From positions 372,001-436,000 of the forward strand of contig JAOPKB010000003.1 of the NCBI GenBank assembly GCA_025517485.1: a stretch of 64,000 nt of DNA, read 5' to 3'. This DNA is from Natronoglomus mannanivorans. GTDB lineage: Archaea; Halobacteriota; Halobacteria; Halobacteriales; Natrialbaceae. Below the pieces are notes generated by a model, which did no database searches, had not been told where the DNA came from, and saw nothing but the letters and a program-made list of their open reading frames with translations. The translations under genes and the position numbers were made by a program. Positions 8,857 through 16,497 of this stretch are shown piece after piece. Position 1 is the stretch's first letter. Every line of letters begins with the position of its first letter.

Positions 8857-9015
8857 ACAATCGACAGGCCATCGAAACGAATAAATCCGCCGCCGGACGT
8901 CGCTTGGCGGTCGGACGGATCGCCGATCGGTGCCAGAAGAGCCGGACGGCGGGTACGGTATCGAATGGTCGGTCGGGTACGGAGGGTATCGCTTACGGGC
9001 GTGGTCTCAGAACGC

Positions 9016-9132
9016 CACGTATCGCGGCGAATGTCGAGGACGGCGGTAAAATCGGCTCGAGAGAGCACTCCGACGGTCGTCGTCTCGTGCTCTCCAGGCG
9101 GGATGTCGCGGAGTGGGGCGGCGGTAATTCAC
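9016..9132 (-). pseudogene. Remnant of an M50/CBS protease gene 3' end
   Basis: On the minus strand this stretch reads ITAAPLRDIPPGEHETTTVG followed by DFTAVLDIRRDT. It aligns with the C-terminal CBS part of the intact protease at 25774-26901 (ITASALRDVRPAAYDTTTVG ... DFTAVLDLRRDTVAF). About 40 residues are missing between the two blocks. An in-frame TGA precedes the block, and one base is deleted near 9019, which destroys the DTVAF stop. A 20-bp stretch at 9155-9174 also matches 26925-26944 (18 of 20). It is a decayed duplicate. Confidence 0.7.
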
Positions 9133-9242
9133 AGATCGTACCACTGAGACAGGATGTTCGGTGTTCCTGAATATGGCTTCTCCCCGGACCACGCTGTTCG
9201 CGGTCGTCAGCCGCTTCGGTTTTAGTCTCTGGTCACGCCACG

Positions 9243-10613
9243 TTAGTACTTCGCGTCCGCACCGGTCGCCGCGTAGATGTCGTCCATGATCGCGTCCCGT
9301 TCGGCCTGCCACGCGTCGAAGTGATCGGGAGACGACGGATACTGCTCGTAGTGGGCGAACAGGCGATCGGCGAGTCCCTTCGTCTCGTAAAGGTTCTTCA
9401 ACGTCCCCCAGTGGCCGAACGTCTGGTACAGCACCTTCAGTTTCAGCCCGAGACCGACCTTCGACGACCCCGAGTACAGCGCCTCCGAGAGCTGCTCGCC
9501 GGGCAACGCGGCCAGCAACGCGAGCAGGTCGTCGAGGTCGTACGCCGTCGCGAAGATATTGTAGACGTCGAGCGTGGCGTACCGACCACCGTAGTGGTCC
9601 ATCACGCGTTCGTTGTACGCCCAGAGGGCCTCCTCGCTTACGTCCTCGTCCTCGAGTGCCTGGATCGCCTGCTCGCCGGCGTACTGGCCGGCGTAGGCCG
9701 CCCCGCCGATCCCGCCGCCGCTGATCGGGTTGACGTGGGCGGCGGCGTCCCCGATCGCTACGTAGCCGGGTGCCGTCGCGGAGTCGTACGGCCGACGCGT
9801 CGGCAGCGCCGCCCCGAGTTTGTCTTTCACCGTCGCCCCCTGAAGCTCCGGTCGCCGGCTGATGTCCTCGCGGAGGTCGCTGACCAGCTGCATCGGCTCT
9901 TCGTTCATCTGGAACCCGAGGCCGACGTTGATCTCCGTCGGCGTCCGCGGGAAGTACCACAGATATCCCGCCGAGCGTTTCGTCGGCTTGACCACGAGTG
10001 CGTCGGCCCACTCGACCGGTTCGTCGACCTCGATGACCTCCCGGTAGGCCGACGAGAACTGCGAGTACCGTACGTTCGTATCGAACGTCGTTCCGTCGAA
10101 GTCGATCGTGTCCTGTAACACCGACAGCGCGCCAGCCCCGTCCAGCGTGACGGTCGCCTCGTAGGCCCGTCGGTCGCCCCTCCTCGTCGCCTCGAATCCG
10201 GTCACCCGACCGTCGGCGTCCTGCGTGACGTCCTGGACGACGGTATCGTAGTGGAAGTCGACGCCCGCACGTTCGGCGCTGTCGATGAGCTGTCGGCCGT
10301 ACTCCCAGCGGTCGATCACCGCGAGCTCGCCCGGAACCGGGATGTCGAGTACGACGTCTTCCTGTGGTATCTCGAACCGACCGTGGTCGACGGCCGTGTT
10401 CGTGAACGCGTCGCTGATCTCGGACTTCGGAATCGCCGACGGGAACTTGTCGGCCCCCTTCAACGCGTCGCCACAGGCGATGTGGCCCGCCTCTTCTTCG
10501 GTTTTGCGCTCGACGACGACGACGTCGTATCCGGCTTTCGAAATCGTCGTCGCGGCGTAACAGCCGGCGGTGCCCGCGCCGACGATCGCGACGTCGTACT
10601 CGAACGTGTTCAT
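9243..10613 (-). CDS. Geranylgeranyl reductase family FAD-dependent oxidoreductase
   Basis: A 456-residue flavoprotein. The N-terminal Rossmann motif is GAGTAGCYAA, followed by VVVVERKTEEEAGHIACGDA, the cysteine-containing segment typical of archaeal geranylgeranyl reductases. A later FAD-contacting motif is GYVAIGDAAAHVNPISGGGI. The family saturates isoprenoid double bonds, for example in archaeal ether lipids or quinone side chains; which substrate this paralogue uses cannot be read from sequence. The start is the ATG giving MNTFEYDVAIVGAG, and longer upstream reading would add an atypical arginine-rich tail. It sits between two kinase genes on the same strand without obvious functional linkage. 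Confidence 0.88.
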   Translation of the reverse strand: MNTFEYDVAIVGAGTAGCYAATTISKAGYDVVVVERKTEEEAGHIACGDALKGADKFPSAIPKSEISDAFTNTAVDHGRFEIPQEDVVLDIPVPGELAVIDRWEYGRQLIDSAERAGVDFHYDTVVQDVTQDADGRVTGFEATRRGDRRAYEATVTLDGAGALSVLQDTIDFDGTTFDTNVRYSQFSSAYREVIEVDEPVEWADALVVKPTKRSAGYLWYFPRTPTEINVGLGFQMNEEPMQLVSDLREDISRRPELQGATVKDKLGAALPTRRPYDSATAPGYVAIGDAAAHVNPISGGGIGGAAYAGQYAGEQAIQALEDEDVSEEALWAYNERVMDHYGGRYATLDVYNIFATAYDLDDLLALLAALPGEQLSEALYSGSSKVGLGLKLKVLYQTFGHWGTLKNLYETKGLADRLFAHYEQYPSSPDHFDAWQAERDAIMDDIYAATGADAKY

Positions 10614-10746
10614 GGCCGACTCTCGGCGCCGTCGGTCAAAAATCTTGATACCTCGAGGGGGCGACGATCGCTCGAGACGGGCGGGTGTCGTGTCGGCTCC
10701 AGCGAGTGGCGGGACTTCTGGGTCGCGTCGGCGAGGTAGAACCCGC

Positions 10747-12564
10747 TCACTCGACCATCTCGACCCCGGTGATCTCGAACCGGGCACCGCCCTCCGCGCC
10801 GTCCGTCACCGAAATCGCCCAGTCGTGGGCGTCGACTACCTGCTCGACGATACGCAGCCCGAAGCCGGTCCCCGCCCCCGTCCCTGAACTCGAACTCGAA
10901 CTCGAGTGACCGGTCTCGAAGACGACCTCACGATCCGTCGGCGGGATGCCGACGCCGTCGTCTTCGACGTAGAAGCCCGCGTCGTCCTCGAGCGAGCCCA
11001 CGGTGACCGTCACGTCGTCGCCACCGTGTTCGACCGCGTTGCGAAACAGGTTCTCGACGAGCTGTTGCAGGCGGCTCCGATCGGCGAGTATCGTCCGGTC
11101 GGTCTCGGCCTCGATTTCGAGCGTGGCCCTCGGCGTCTCGACGTGTTGCCAGCAGTCGGCAGCGAGTTCCTCGAGTGCGACCGGTTCGAACTCGCTGACC
11201 TGCTCACCTTTCCGAGCGAGCGTCAGGAGGTCGTCGATCAACTCGTCCATTCGGTCCAGCGCCCACTCGAGGTCGGCCAGATGCTCGCTGTCACAGTCCT
11301 CTCGTGCCAGCTCGAGTCGGCCTGTGGCGACGGTCAACGGATTGCGCAAATCGTGGCTGACGACCGAGGCGAACTCGTCGAGTCGGTCCTTCTGTCGCTG
11401 GAGTTCCTGCTCGCGTTCCTTGCGATTCGAGATATCTCGTGCGACGCTCAGTACCGCCGTCTCACCCCGATAGTGTATCAAACTGGAACTGATCTCGACG
11501 GGGATTTGGTCGCCGTCGCTGGTCTCGTGGATGGTCTCGAAGACCTGAATCTCGTCTTCGGGCATGTCCGCGATGAGGGCCGTGATCTCGCCGGGCTCGA
11601 GTCCGGCGTCGATGTCGTGGGGGGTCATCGAGAGCAGTTCTGCTCGCGAATAGCCGAGCATCTCCACGGCGGCCTCGTTGACGGCACGGAAGTTCTCGTC
11701 GAAGTCGATCACCCAGGCCGTCTCGTTCATCCCGTTGATCAGTTGCTGGTACTCCTCGTGAGAGCGCTGGAGCGCGTGCTCGCGTTCTTTCCGTTCGGTA
11801 ACGTCCTGGATCGCCCCCCGTATTTTGACGATCGATCCGTTCTCCGTGATCGCTTCACCGGTAGTCCGCACCCAGCGGAGCCGATCGTCGGCCGTCACGA
11901 GTCTGAGCTCTTCGTCGTAGGGTTCGCCGGACTCCATACAGCGCCGGACGAGTGCTTCGATCCGGTCTCGGTCGTCGGGATGGTAGAACTCGATCCCCGA
12001 ATCGACCGTCGGTTCGAAGTCCGACCCGGGCGAGAGACCGTGTATCCGGTACGTTCCGTCGGTCCAGCGTTGCTCGCCGGTCTCGGCGTCGGCCTCCCAC
12101 CCACCCGTCTCCGAGAGCTGTTCTGTGTGTTGGAGCAACTCACGACTGCGCTCGCGTTCCCGGCGCGTACGGGCCCGTTCGACGTGCGCTTCGATCCGGG
12201 TCGCCAGCAGCCGGCCCGAGGTGAACTCCGTGTGCAGGTAATCGGAGACGCCGTTCGAGATCGCCTCGCTGGCGACCGCCTCGCTTCCCGTCTCGGCCTC
12301 GGCGATCAGAACGAAGGGGAGCTCCGGATGCGTCTCGCGGACGGCCGCGAGAAACTCGATGCCGTCCAGTCCGGGCATGTCGTAGGCCGACACGACACAG
12401 TCGAACGTCTCGTCGGCCTCGAGGCGGTCCAGTCCGTCGCTGGCACTCGTCGTCGTGGTGACCGTAAACCGGTCGTCGGTACGGACGTGATCCAGCGCGG
12501 TCACAGTGGAGTCGGCTACATCCGGCCCGTCGTGTACGTACAGTACCCGGATCGATGAAGCCAC
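10747..12564 (-). CDS. Hybrid sensor kinase with degenerate receiver domain
   Basis: A 605-residue protein: receiver-like domain (about 5-130), two PAS domains (about 150-260, 270-380), HisKA with H404 in VVSHDLRNPL, and an ATPase domain (about 485-600) with FRNAVEH, EDDGVGI and GTGFGL. The receiver has lost its chemistry. The usual acidic pair reads HD (VLYVHDGPD), the phospho-acceptor aspartate is Ala60 (VVSAYDMPG), and the conserved lysine is Thr112 (DYLHTEF). The 50104 kinase in this window retains all three (VDDD, SDYEMP, YLQKE). The kinase half looks intact. The N-terminal domain is therefore probably a pseudo-receiver used for protein contacts. A run of serines (SSSSSSS) interrupts the ATP lid. 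Confidence 0.88.
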   Translation of the reverse strand: MASSIRVLYVHDGPDVADSTVTALDHVRTDDRFTVTTTTSASDGLDRLEADETFDCVVSAYDMPGLDGIEFLAAVRETHPELPFVLIAEAETGSEAVASEAISNGVSDYLHTEFTSGRLLATRIEAHVERARTRRERERSRELLQHTEQLSETGGWEADAETGEQRWTDGTYRIHGLSPGSDFEPTVDSGIEFYHPDDRDRIEALVRRCMESGEPYDEELRLVTADDRLRWVRTTGEAITENGSIVKIRGAIQDVTERKEREHALQRSHEEYQQLINGMNETAWVIDFDENFRAVNEAAVEMLGYSRAELLSMTPHDIDAGLEPGEITALIADMPEDEIQVFETIHETSDGDQIPVEISSSLIHYRGETAVLSVARDISNRKEREQELQRQKDRLDEFASVVSHDLRNPLTVATGRLELAREDCDSEHLADLEWALDRMDELIDDLLTLARKGEQVSEFEPVALEELAADCWQHVETPRATLEIEAETDRTILADRSRLQQLVENLFRNAVEHGGDDVTVTVGSLEDDAGFYVEDDGVGIPPTDREVVFETGHSSSSSSSGTGAGTGFGLRIVEQVVDAHDWAISVTDGAEGGARFEITGVEMVE

Positions 12565-12968
12565 GTCTGCTGAATGCCTGTGGGCTGGGTTAACGATTTG
12601 GGCGGTTCACTGTGACCGTCAGCAGCGTTGTCGTCTCGAGTCCTTGCCCTAACCGTGAATCGCCGTGCGATCGTCCGCTCGAGACAGTCGTTCGCTCGAG
12701 AACTGGGAGTGGACTCTCACGGCCGACCGTCTGCCGACGTCCTCAGCAACCGCCGACGACGTCCTGACCGCTTGCCGACACCCACCGCCACCCGTCTATT
12801 ACGACAGACCTCGACACCGGTCCTGTAGCCGTTGATTTCGCGATCGATCTCCGGAGTTCTACGTAGGCTTTGGTACCGAGATTCGTTCGCGAACGATACA
12901 ATAAAACTCCGACGCGAATATCGGTACACTAAAAATGTCGTATTCACAAGAAGAGCGGAGAGACAGAG
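12565..12968 (+). other. Intergenic region without a recognisable gene
   Basis: About 400 bp between divergent genes. No frame has convincing protein features. The last 70 bp before 12969 are AT-rich (for example ACACTAAAAATG near 12926-12937) and probably hold the promoter of the SPFH gene; the kinase promoter would lie near 12570-12600. Confidence 0.5.
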
Positions 12969-13865
12969 ATGGCGAGCGATCCAGTAGTGAGCGAAAAACA
13001 GTTACAGATGGTCGCCGTAATCGGCGCGATCCTGTTGCTGGTCGGGGGTATCGGCTATATACTGATGGTTGCGAACGTCGACGAAGGAGACCGTGGTGTG
13101 ATGAAGACCCAGGGTGCAGTGACGGGTGACATTCTGGAACCGGGCTGGCACTTCCCGCTCGTCCCGTTCTACCACTCGGTCGAGTACATCGAGATCCGTC
13201 CGCAGACGTATACGATGAGCGGCGACGTCCACGAAGGTGACGTCGACCAGGAGGACGCGGTCGACTTCCGCTCGGCGGACCAGCAACACGTCGGCGCTGA
13301 CATCACCGTCCGCTATCGCGTCGTCGAAGACGGTGTCGACGAATTCCACCGCGAGTGGGACACGATCAGTCAGTACGAACAACGGCTGCTCCGGCCCGAA
13401 ACGGTCGATACGGTCGCCCGGGAGGCCTCCGCGCTCAACGCCACGGAAGCGAACTCCGACGAGGGACGTGCACTGTTGAGCGAAATTATCGCCGACGAGT
13501 TGCGCTCGGAGTCGCCCACCTACGTCGATATCGAGTCGGTCCAGGTCCGTGACATCCACTTCGACCCCTCCTTCGCACGCGCACTCGAGGAAGTCGAGAT
13601 CGCCCAGCAGGAAGCCGACGCCGAACGTACCCGGGCCGACGGTGAGGCCGACGCCGAACGGATCCGCGCCGAAGGTGAGGCCGACGCCCTCCGGGAGGTC
13701 CAGGAGGCGCTGACCGAGGAGAACCTCGCACTCGAGCAGATCCGGGCCTACGACGAGGGAACGGTCTACGTGACCGACGGCGGAACGCCCGTCATCCTCG
13801 ATCCGGGCGAAATGGGGGCGAACGACGGTCCTGAGGAAGACGCCGAGGAGACGAACGATGATTAG
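12969..13865 (+). CDS. SPFH/band 7 (prohibitin-like) membrane protein
   Basis: A 298-residue protein with one N-terminal membrane helix (about 13-35, VAVIGAILLLVGGIGYILMV), then an SPFH/band 7 domain (about 38-215; KTQGAVTGDILEPGWHFPLVPF is typical). An alanine/glutamate-rich coiled coil follows (about 215-250), containing a repeated GEADAER/GEADALR pattern. SPFH proteins form large membrane-associated oligomers that scaffold membrane microdomains or proteases. The downstream 54-residue membrane protein overlaps its stop codon and is the likely partner, in the position where NfeD-like partners are often found. Confidence 0.88.
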   Translation: MASDPVVSEKQLQMVAVIGAILLLVGGIGYILMVANVDEGDRGVMKTQGAVTGDILEPGWHFPLVPFYHSVEYIEIRPQTYTMSGDVHEGDVDQEDAVDFRSADQQHVGADITVRYRVVEDGVDEFHREWDTISQYEQRLLRPETVDTVAREASALNATEANSDEGRALLSEIIADELRSESPTYVDIESVQVRDIHFDPSFARALEEVEIAQQEADAERTRADGEADAERIRAEGEADALREVQEALTEENLALEQIRAYDEGTVYVTDGGTPVILDPGEMGANDGPEEDAEETNDD

Positions 13866-14022
13866 AGCCGTCTTCCTCGCCGGCCTCCTCTTAGTCGCGC
13901 TGGTGGCCGTCATCCTGCTCTATCGACTCGCGATGAACAGAATCGAGGCGGAGAAAGAGCTCAAAGAACGGGAGATGGAACACGAAGAGCGCAAGGAGTT
14001 GTTCGACGACGAGGACCTCTAA
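13858..14022 (+). CDS. Small single-pass membrane protein paired with SPFH
   Basis: A 54-residue protein. An N-terminal membrane helix (FLAGLLLVALVAVILLY) is followed by a charged helix (MNRIEAEKELKERE ... EERKELFDDEDL) that could form a coiled coil. The ATG overlaps the last codons of the SPFH gene (ATGATTAG), which indicates translational coupling. I recognise no family. The topology and position suggest an accessory subunit of the SPFH oligomer. Confidence 0.75.
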   Translation: MIRAVFLAGLLLVALVAVILLYRLAMNRIEAEKELKEREMEHEERKELFDDEDL

Positions 14023-14080
14023 GCTGAGTGATCTCCGGGGCTCGGAACCGAACTCACGGTCACTCGAGTCTGTCTCACTC

Positions 14081-14164
14081 CTCGAGGCACACGACTCGAG
14101 GCACACGACTCGAGGCACACGACTCGAGGCACACGACTCGAGGCACACGACTCGAGGCACACGA
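14081..14164 (+). repeat. Six perfect copies of a 14-bp tandem repeat
   Basis: CTCGAGGCACACGA is repeated six times without a mismatch, with a partial seventh copy (CTCGA) at 14165. The unit is not a multiple of three and no gene spans it. It lies between the converging SPFH-partner and PIN-toxin genes. Confidence 0.95.
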
Positions 14165-14239
14165 CTCGATTCTCGGGAACCGAAGACACGCACCTTCGCC
14201 CTTGCTCTCGGGGATGGCTCTCTTTCGGACGGACCGACA

Positions 14240-14794
14240 TCAAGAGAGGTACTTTTTGCGGAGTTGGTCGACGTACGCCTCATCCCACGCCTTCGTTTCG
14301 CAGTAGTAGGTGAGCGTGGCACTGACGTATTCGACCGGTAGCAGGCTGGCTTCAGCGAACTTACAGAGTACGTGTGGAGTCGTGAACAATGCGTTTCTGT
14401 CGTGCAGCGCCATCGACACGAGAAGATAATTGCTCGTATTGAACTCGTCGGTGATGAACAGATCGGCATCGATCTCGTTCGCTAGCCAGATCGCACGCGA
14501 CTCTCCGTCGTCGAGACCGTAATCGAGGTCGTCGGTTTCTTCGGCGACGTCACGTGTCGTGAGATGGTCTGCCGCGAGCAGTACCGTCTCCGCTGCAGCG
14601 GACAGCAGATCGCCACTGCCCGTTGCGTCCCCGATTTCTCCAAGCACGGTGTTGGGCGCGTAGACGTCGTAGACGGTCAGAACGGACTTCAACGGATCTG
14701 CCCCCGACGGACTGTCGGGCCGATCATCGACGACCGGCGTTGCGAGATTCAGCAGTACGTTCGCATCGACCACCGCAACCGGCTCGTTATCCAT
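14240..14794 (-). CDS. PIN-domain toxin (VapC-like)
   Basis: A 184-residue PIN-like protein. Acidic residues in the expected order are D10 in AVVDANVLL, E53 in VLGEIGD, D96/E98 in LDDGESRAIWLA and D116 in LFITDEFN, matching the metal-binding centre of VapC-type RNases. The first ATG after the antitoxin stop is used, leaving one base between the genes. The protein is somewhat longer than classical VapC (about 130-140 residues), with an extended C-terminal region (PHVLCKFAEASLLPVEY to the end). It is predicted to cleave RNA when free of the neighbouring RHH antitoxin. Confidence 0.8.
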   Translation of the reverse strand: MDNEPVAVVDANVLLNLATPVVDDRPDSPSGADPLKSVLTVYDVYAPNTVLGEIGDATGSGDLLSAAAETVLLAADHLTTRDVAEETDDLDYGLDDGESRAIWLANEIDADLFITDEFNTSNYLLVSMALHDRNALFTTPHVLCKFAEASLLPVEYVSATLTYYCETKAWDEAYVDQLRKKYLS

Positions 14795-14795
14795 G

Positions 14796-15194
14796 CTATC
14801 TCCCCGACGACGCGTCGTCATCCGACTCGTCTTCGTCCGGCGTCCACGTCGGGAGTTCGCCATCGTAGAACTCCCCATCCGCCGGGAGGTCGATCGACTT
14901 CGCCTCCGGAACCGGGGGGTCACGGGTGAGGGAGTCGCCCAGCAGTTTGATGCGCATCGCCTCTTCCCGTCCGACGATCGTCTCGAGCGTCTCGAAGTCG
15001 ATTCGGCCGGTGTAGTACGCCTCCTTGACCCGGCGACGGAACGTCTCGTCAGTGACGATTTCGTCGACCTGTTCGCGAAGTGCATCGACGAGGAGGCTCG
15101 TCCGAGAGCGGTTGAGTAGATCCGAGACGACGTCTGCCCGTTCGACCAGAGATTCGGGAGCGTTGAAATCGACGCGAGTTTTCGACTCGGACAT
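14796..15194 (-). CDS. Ribbon-helix-helix antitoxin
   Basis: A 132-residue protein. The N-terminal ribbon-helix-helix fold is TRVDFNAPESLVERADVV followed by LLNRSRTSLLVDALREQ. The C-terminal part is acidic and probably binds the toxin. It is transcribed just upstream of the PIN gene. The ATG giving MSESKTRV is preferred because an ATG two codons earlier lies inside the 23-bp palindrome at 15197-15219; a leaderless transcript starting there is also possible. The palindrome over the start is the expected site for autorepression. Confidence 0.82.
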   Translation of the reverse strand: MSESKTRVDFNAPESLVERADVVSDLLNRSRTSLLVDALREQVDEIVTDETFRRRVKEAYYTGRIDFETLETIVGREEAMRIKLLGDSLTRDPPVPEAKSIDLPADGEFYDGELPTWTPDEDESDDDASSGR

Positions 15195-15196
15195 AG

Positions 15197-15219
15197 CCAT
15201 GTGTAAGTCTTACACATGG
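15197..15219. promoter_or_regulatory. 23-bp perfect palindrome, probable toxin-antitoxin operator
   Basis: CCATGTGTAAG, one T, then CTTACACATGG: 11-bp arms with no mismatch. It overlaps the extreme 5' end of the antitoxin gene, where an RHH protein would bind to block transcription of its own operon. Confidence 0.8.
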
Positions 15220-15256
15220 AAAACGGTTTCGGTGAAATCCTCGAGGACGAAACGTC

Positions 15257-15694
15257 TCACTCACTTCTCGCGTCGATTGCGGCGAGCAACTCGTCGGTTC
15301 GCTGGGATCCGACGACGACTGACTTCGCGGCGTTTCGATGGAGTTTGACGCCGCTTCCCCGATCGGTCATGTACGCGACGGTGTTCAGCGTCCACCTGAT
15401 TCCGATTCCGCCGTAGGTCAAGAGCCCGAATTCCGTGGCCTCTGCCTCCTCGATCTCGTCGAAGGGGATTCTGCGGAACGATCGGTGGAACGGTGCGAAT
15501 CGAACGTATACGCCGTCTTCGCGGACCTCCGTCGTGAGTCGGATCGCGTAGAACAGTGCCGCGACGGGGACGGCAACGACCAGCCCCGCTCCGCTACCGG
15601 CTGCGAGTCCGCTGACGCCGATCACTCCCAGAAGGAGCCAAATCCACACCTGACGCATACGCTGGGTTTCTCGGAAGACGACCGCTTCAGCCAT
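15257..15694 (-). CDS. Membrane protein with PH-like cytoplasmic domain, unknown function
   Basis: A 145-residue protein with two close hydrophobic segments (about 15-32 and 35-52), then a beta-rich domain. Motifs such as VREDGVYVRFAPFHRSFRRIPFDEI and RGSGVKLHR resemble bacterial-type PH-like membrane proteins (the DUF6141 type, from memory). The start is set at the ATG giving MAEAVVFRETQ, because upstream in-frame sequence is arginine-rich and overlaps the next gene. Function is unknown. Confidence 0.65.
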   Translation of the reverse strand: MAEAVVFRETQRMRQVWIWLLLGVIGVSGLAAGSGAGLVVAVPVAALFYAIRLTTEVREDGVYVRFAPFHRSFRRIPFDEIEEAEATEFGLLTYGGIGIRWTLNTVAYMTDRGSGVKLHRNAAKSVVVGSQRTDELLAAIDARSE

Positions 15695-15833
15695 ACCTCG
15701 TCTTTCGGATACCAGACGGTAACTGTTGTGGAGACACTGGGATACCCGATACAGCAGTCGCAGACGGAGACGAATTCCCTTCGATCGAACACCGTTTTCG
15801 TGAGTCGGACACACTGGGCGCGGTCCGTCGCTT

Positions 15834-16214
15834 TCACGGACCAGTACGCTCGTTCTCGACGGGCACAGGGTGTAGCACGCCGTACCAGAGCCGGTAGAGG
15901 ATGGTGCCGCCGAGTTCACCGGCGTTGAAACTGTGGTGAAAATCGTTCGAGAACAGCCACCGCCGGACCAACCCGGCGGAGAGTCCGTACGCGACGACTC
16001 GGTACCTGTTCGTCCTGATCTGTCCGCAGTCGCGGTCGCGTGCTGCGTGGAACGCGAGCTGATATAGTGTTCCGGCGGCGACTCCCGCCGCCGAAATGGC
16101 GGGCGGATCGTCGTACTCCTCGCGGCGTCGCAGACTCGTTCGACCGTACACCATGAGGAGGAGAGCGAGGATGGCGGCGAAGAACTCGATCACTGCGCGG
16201 CGACGACTGGTCAT
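15834..16214 (-). CDS. Hypothetical membrane-associated protein
   Basis: A 126-residue basic protein. It has one clear hydrophobic helix (VIEFFAAILALLLMVYG, about 8-24) and weaker hydrophobic stretches around AAGVAAGTLYQLAF and GGTILYRLWYG. No motif is recognised. It is less acidic than its neighbours, as expected for a membrane protein. It is accepted mainly because the frame starts with a clean ATG and fills the gap between two genes on the same strand. Confidence 0.5.
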   Translation of the reverse strand: MTSRRRAVIEFFAAILALLLMVYGRTSLRRREEYDDPPAISAAGVAAGTLYQLAFHAARDRDCGQIRTNRYRVVAYGLSAGLVRRWLFSNDFHHSFNAGELGGTILYRLWYGVLHPVPVENERTGP

Positions 16215-16497
16215 ACGTCCCCCTCGAACCGTCGTCTAGTATACATTTCTGACGGCATCTGATACGATTCGTCGCTCCCTCTCGCCGAGGTCGGGTCTGT
16301 CTCTCGATCGCGATCATCTGTCCGGTGTGGTTCGCCCCGCCTCTCGAACGGGTAGATTCCACCCGTCGATGTTTCCACACTGCTGTGGGACACCGCTTCC
16401 GACTGGTCGTCGACGCTCTCGAGCGAGTCGCAATTCGAGACCGTCGGATGAGGGGAGAGTTGAGGACGAAAACGGAACCGCGAACGCGAACACGCCC

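Noticed and set aside
10906..12558. 550-residue open frame antisense to a kinase gene
   Set aside because: High-GC codon bias keeps the antisense frame open; the sense strand has complete kinase domains and the antisense translation has no coherent fold.
14081..14169. Possible CRISPR array
   Set aside because: Units are contiguous 14-mers with no spacers and no cas genes nearby.
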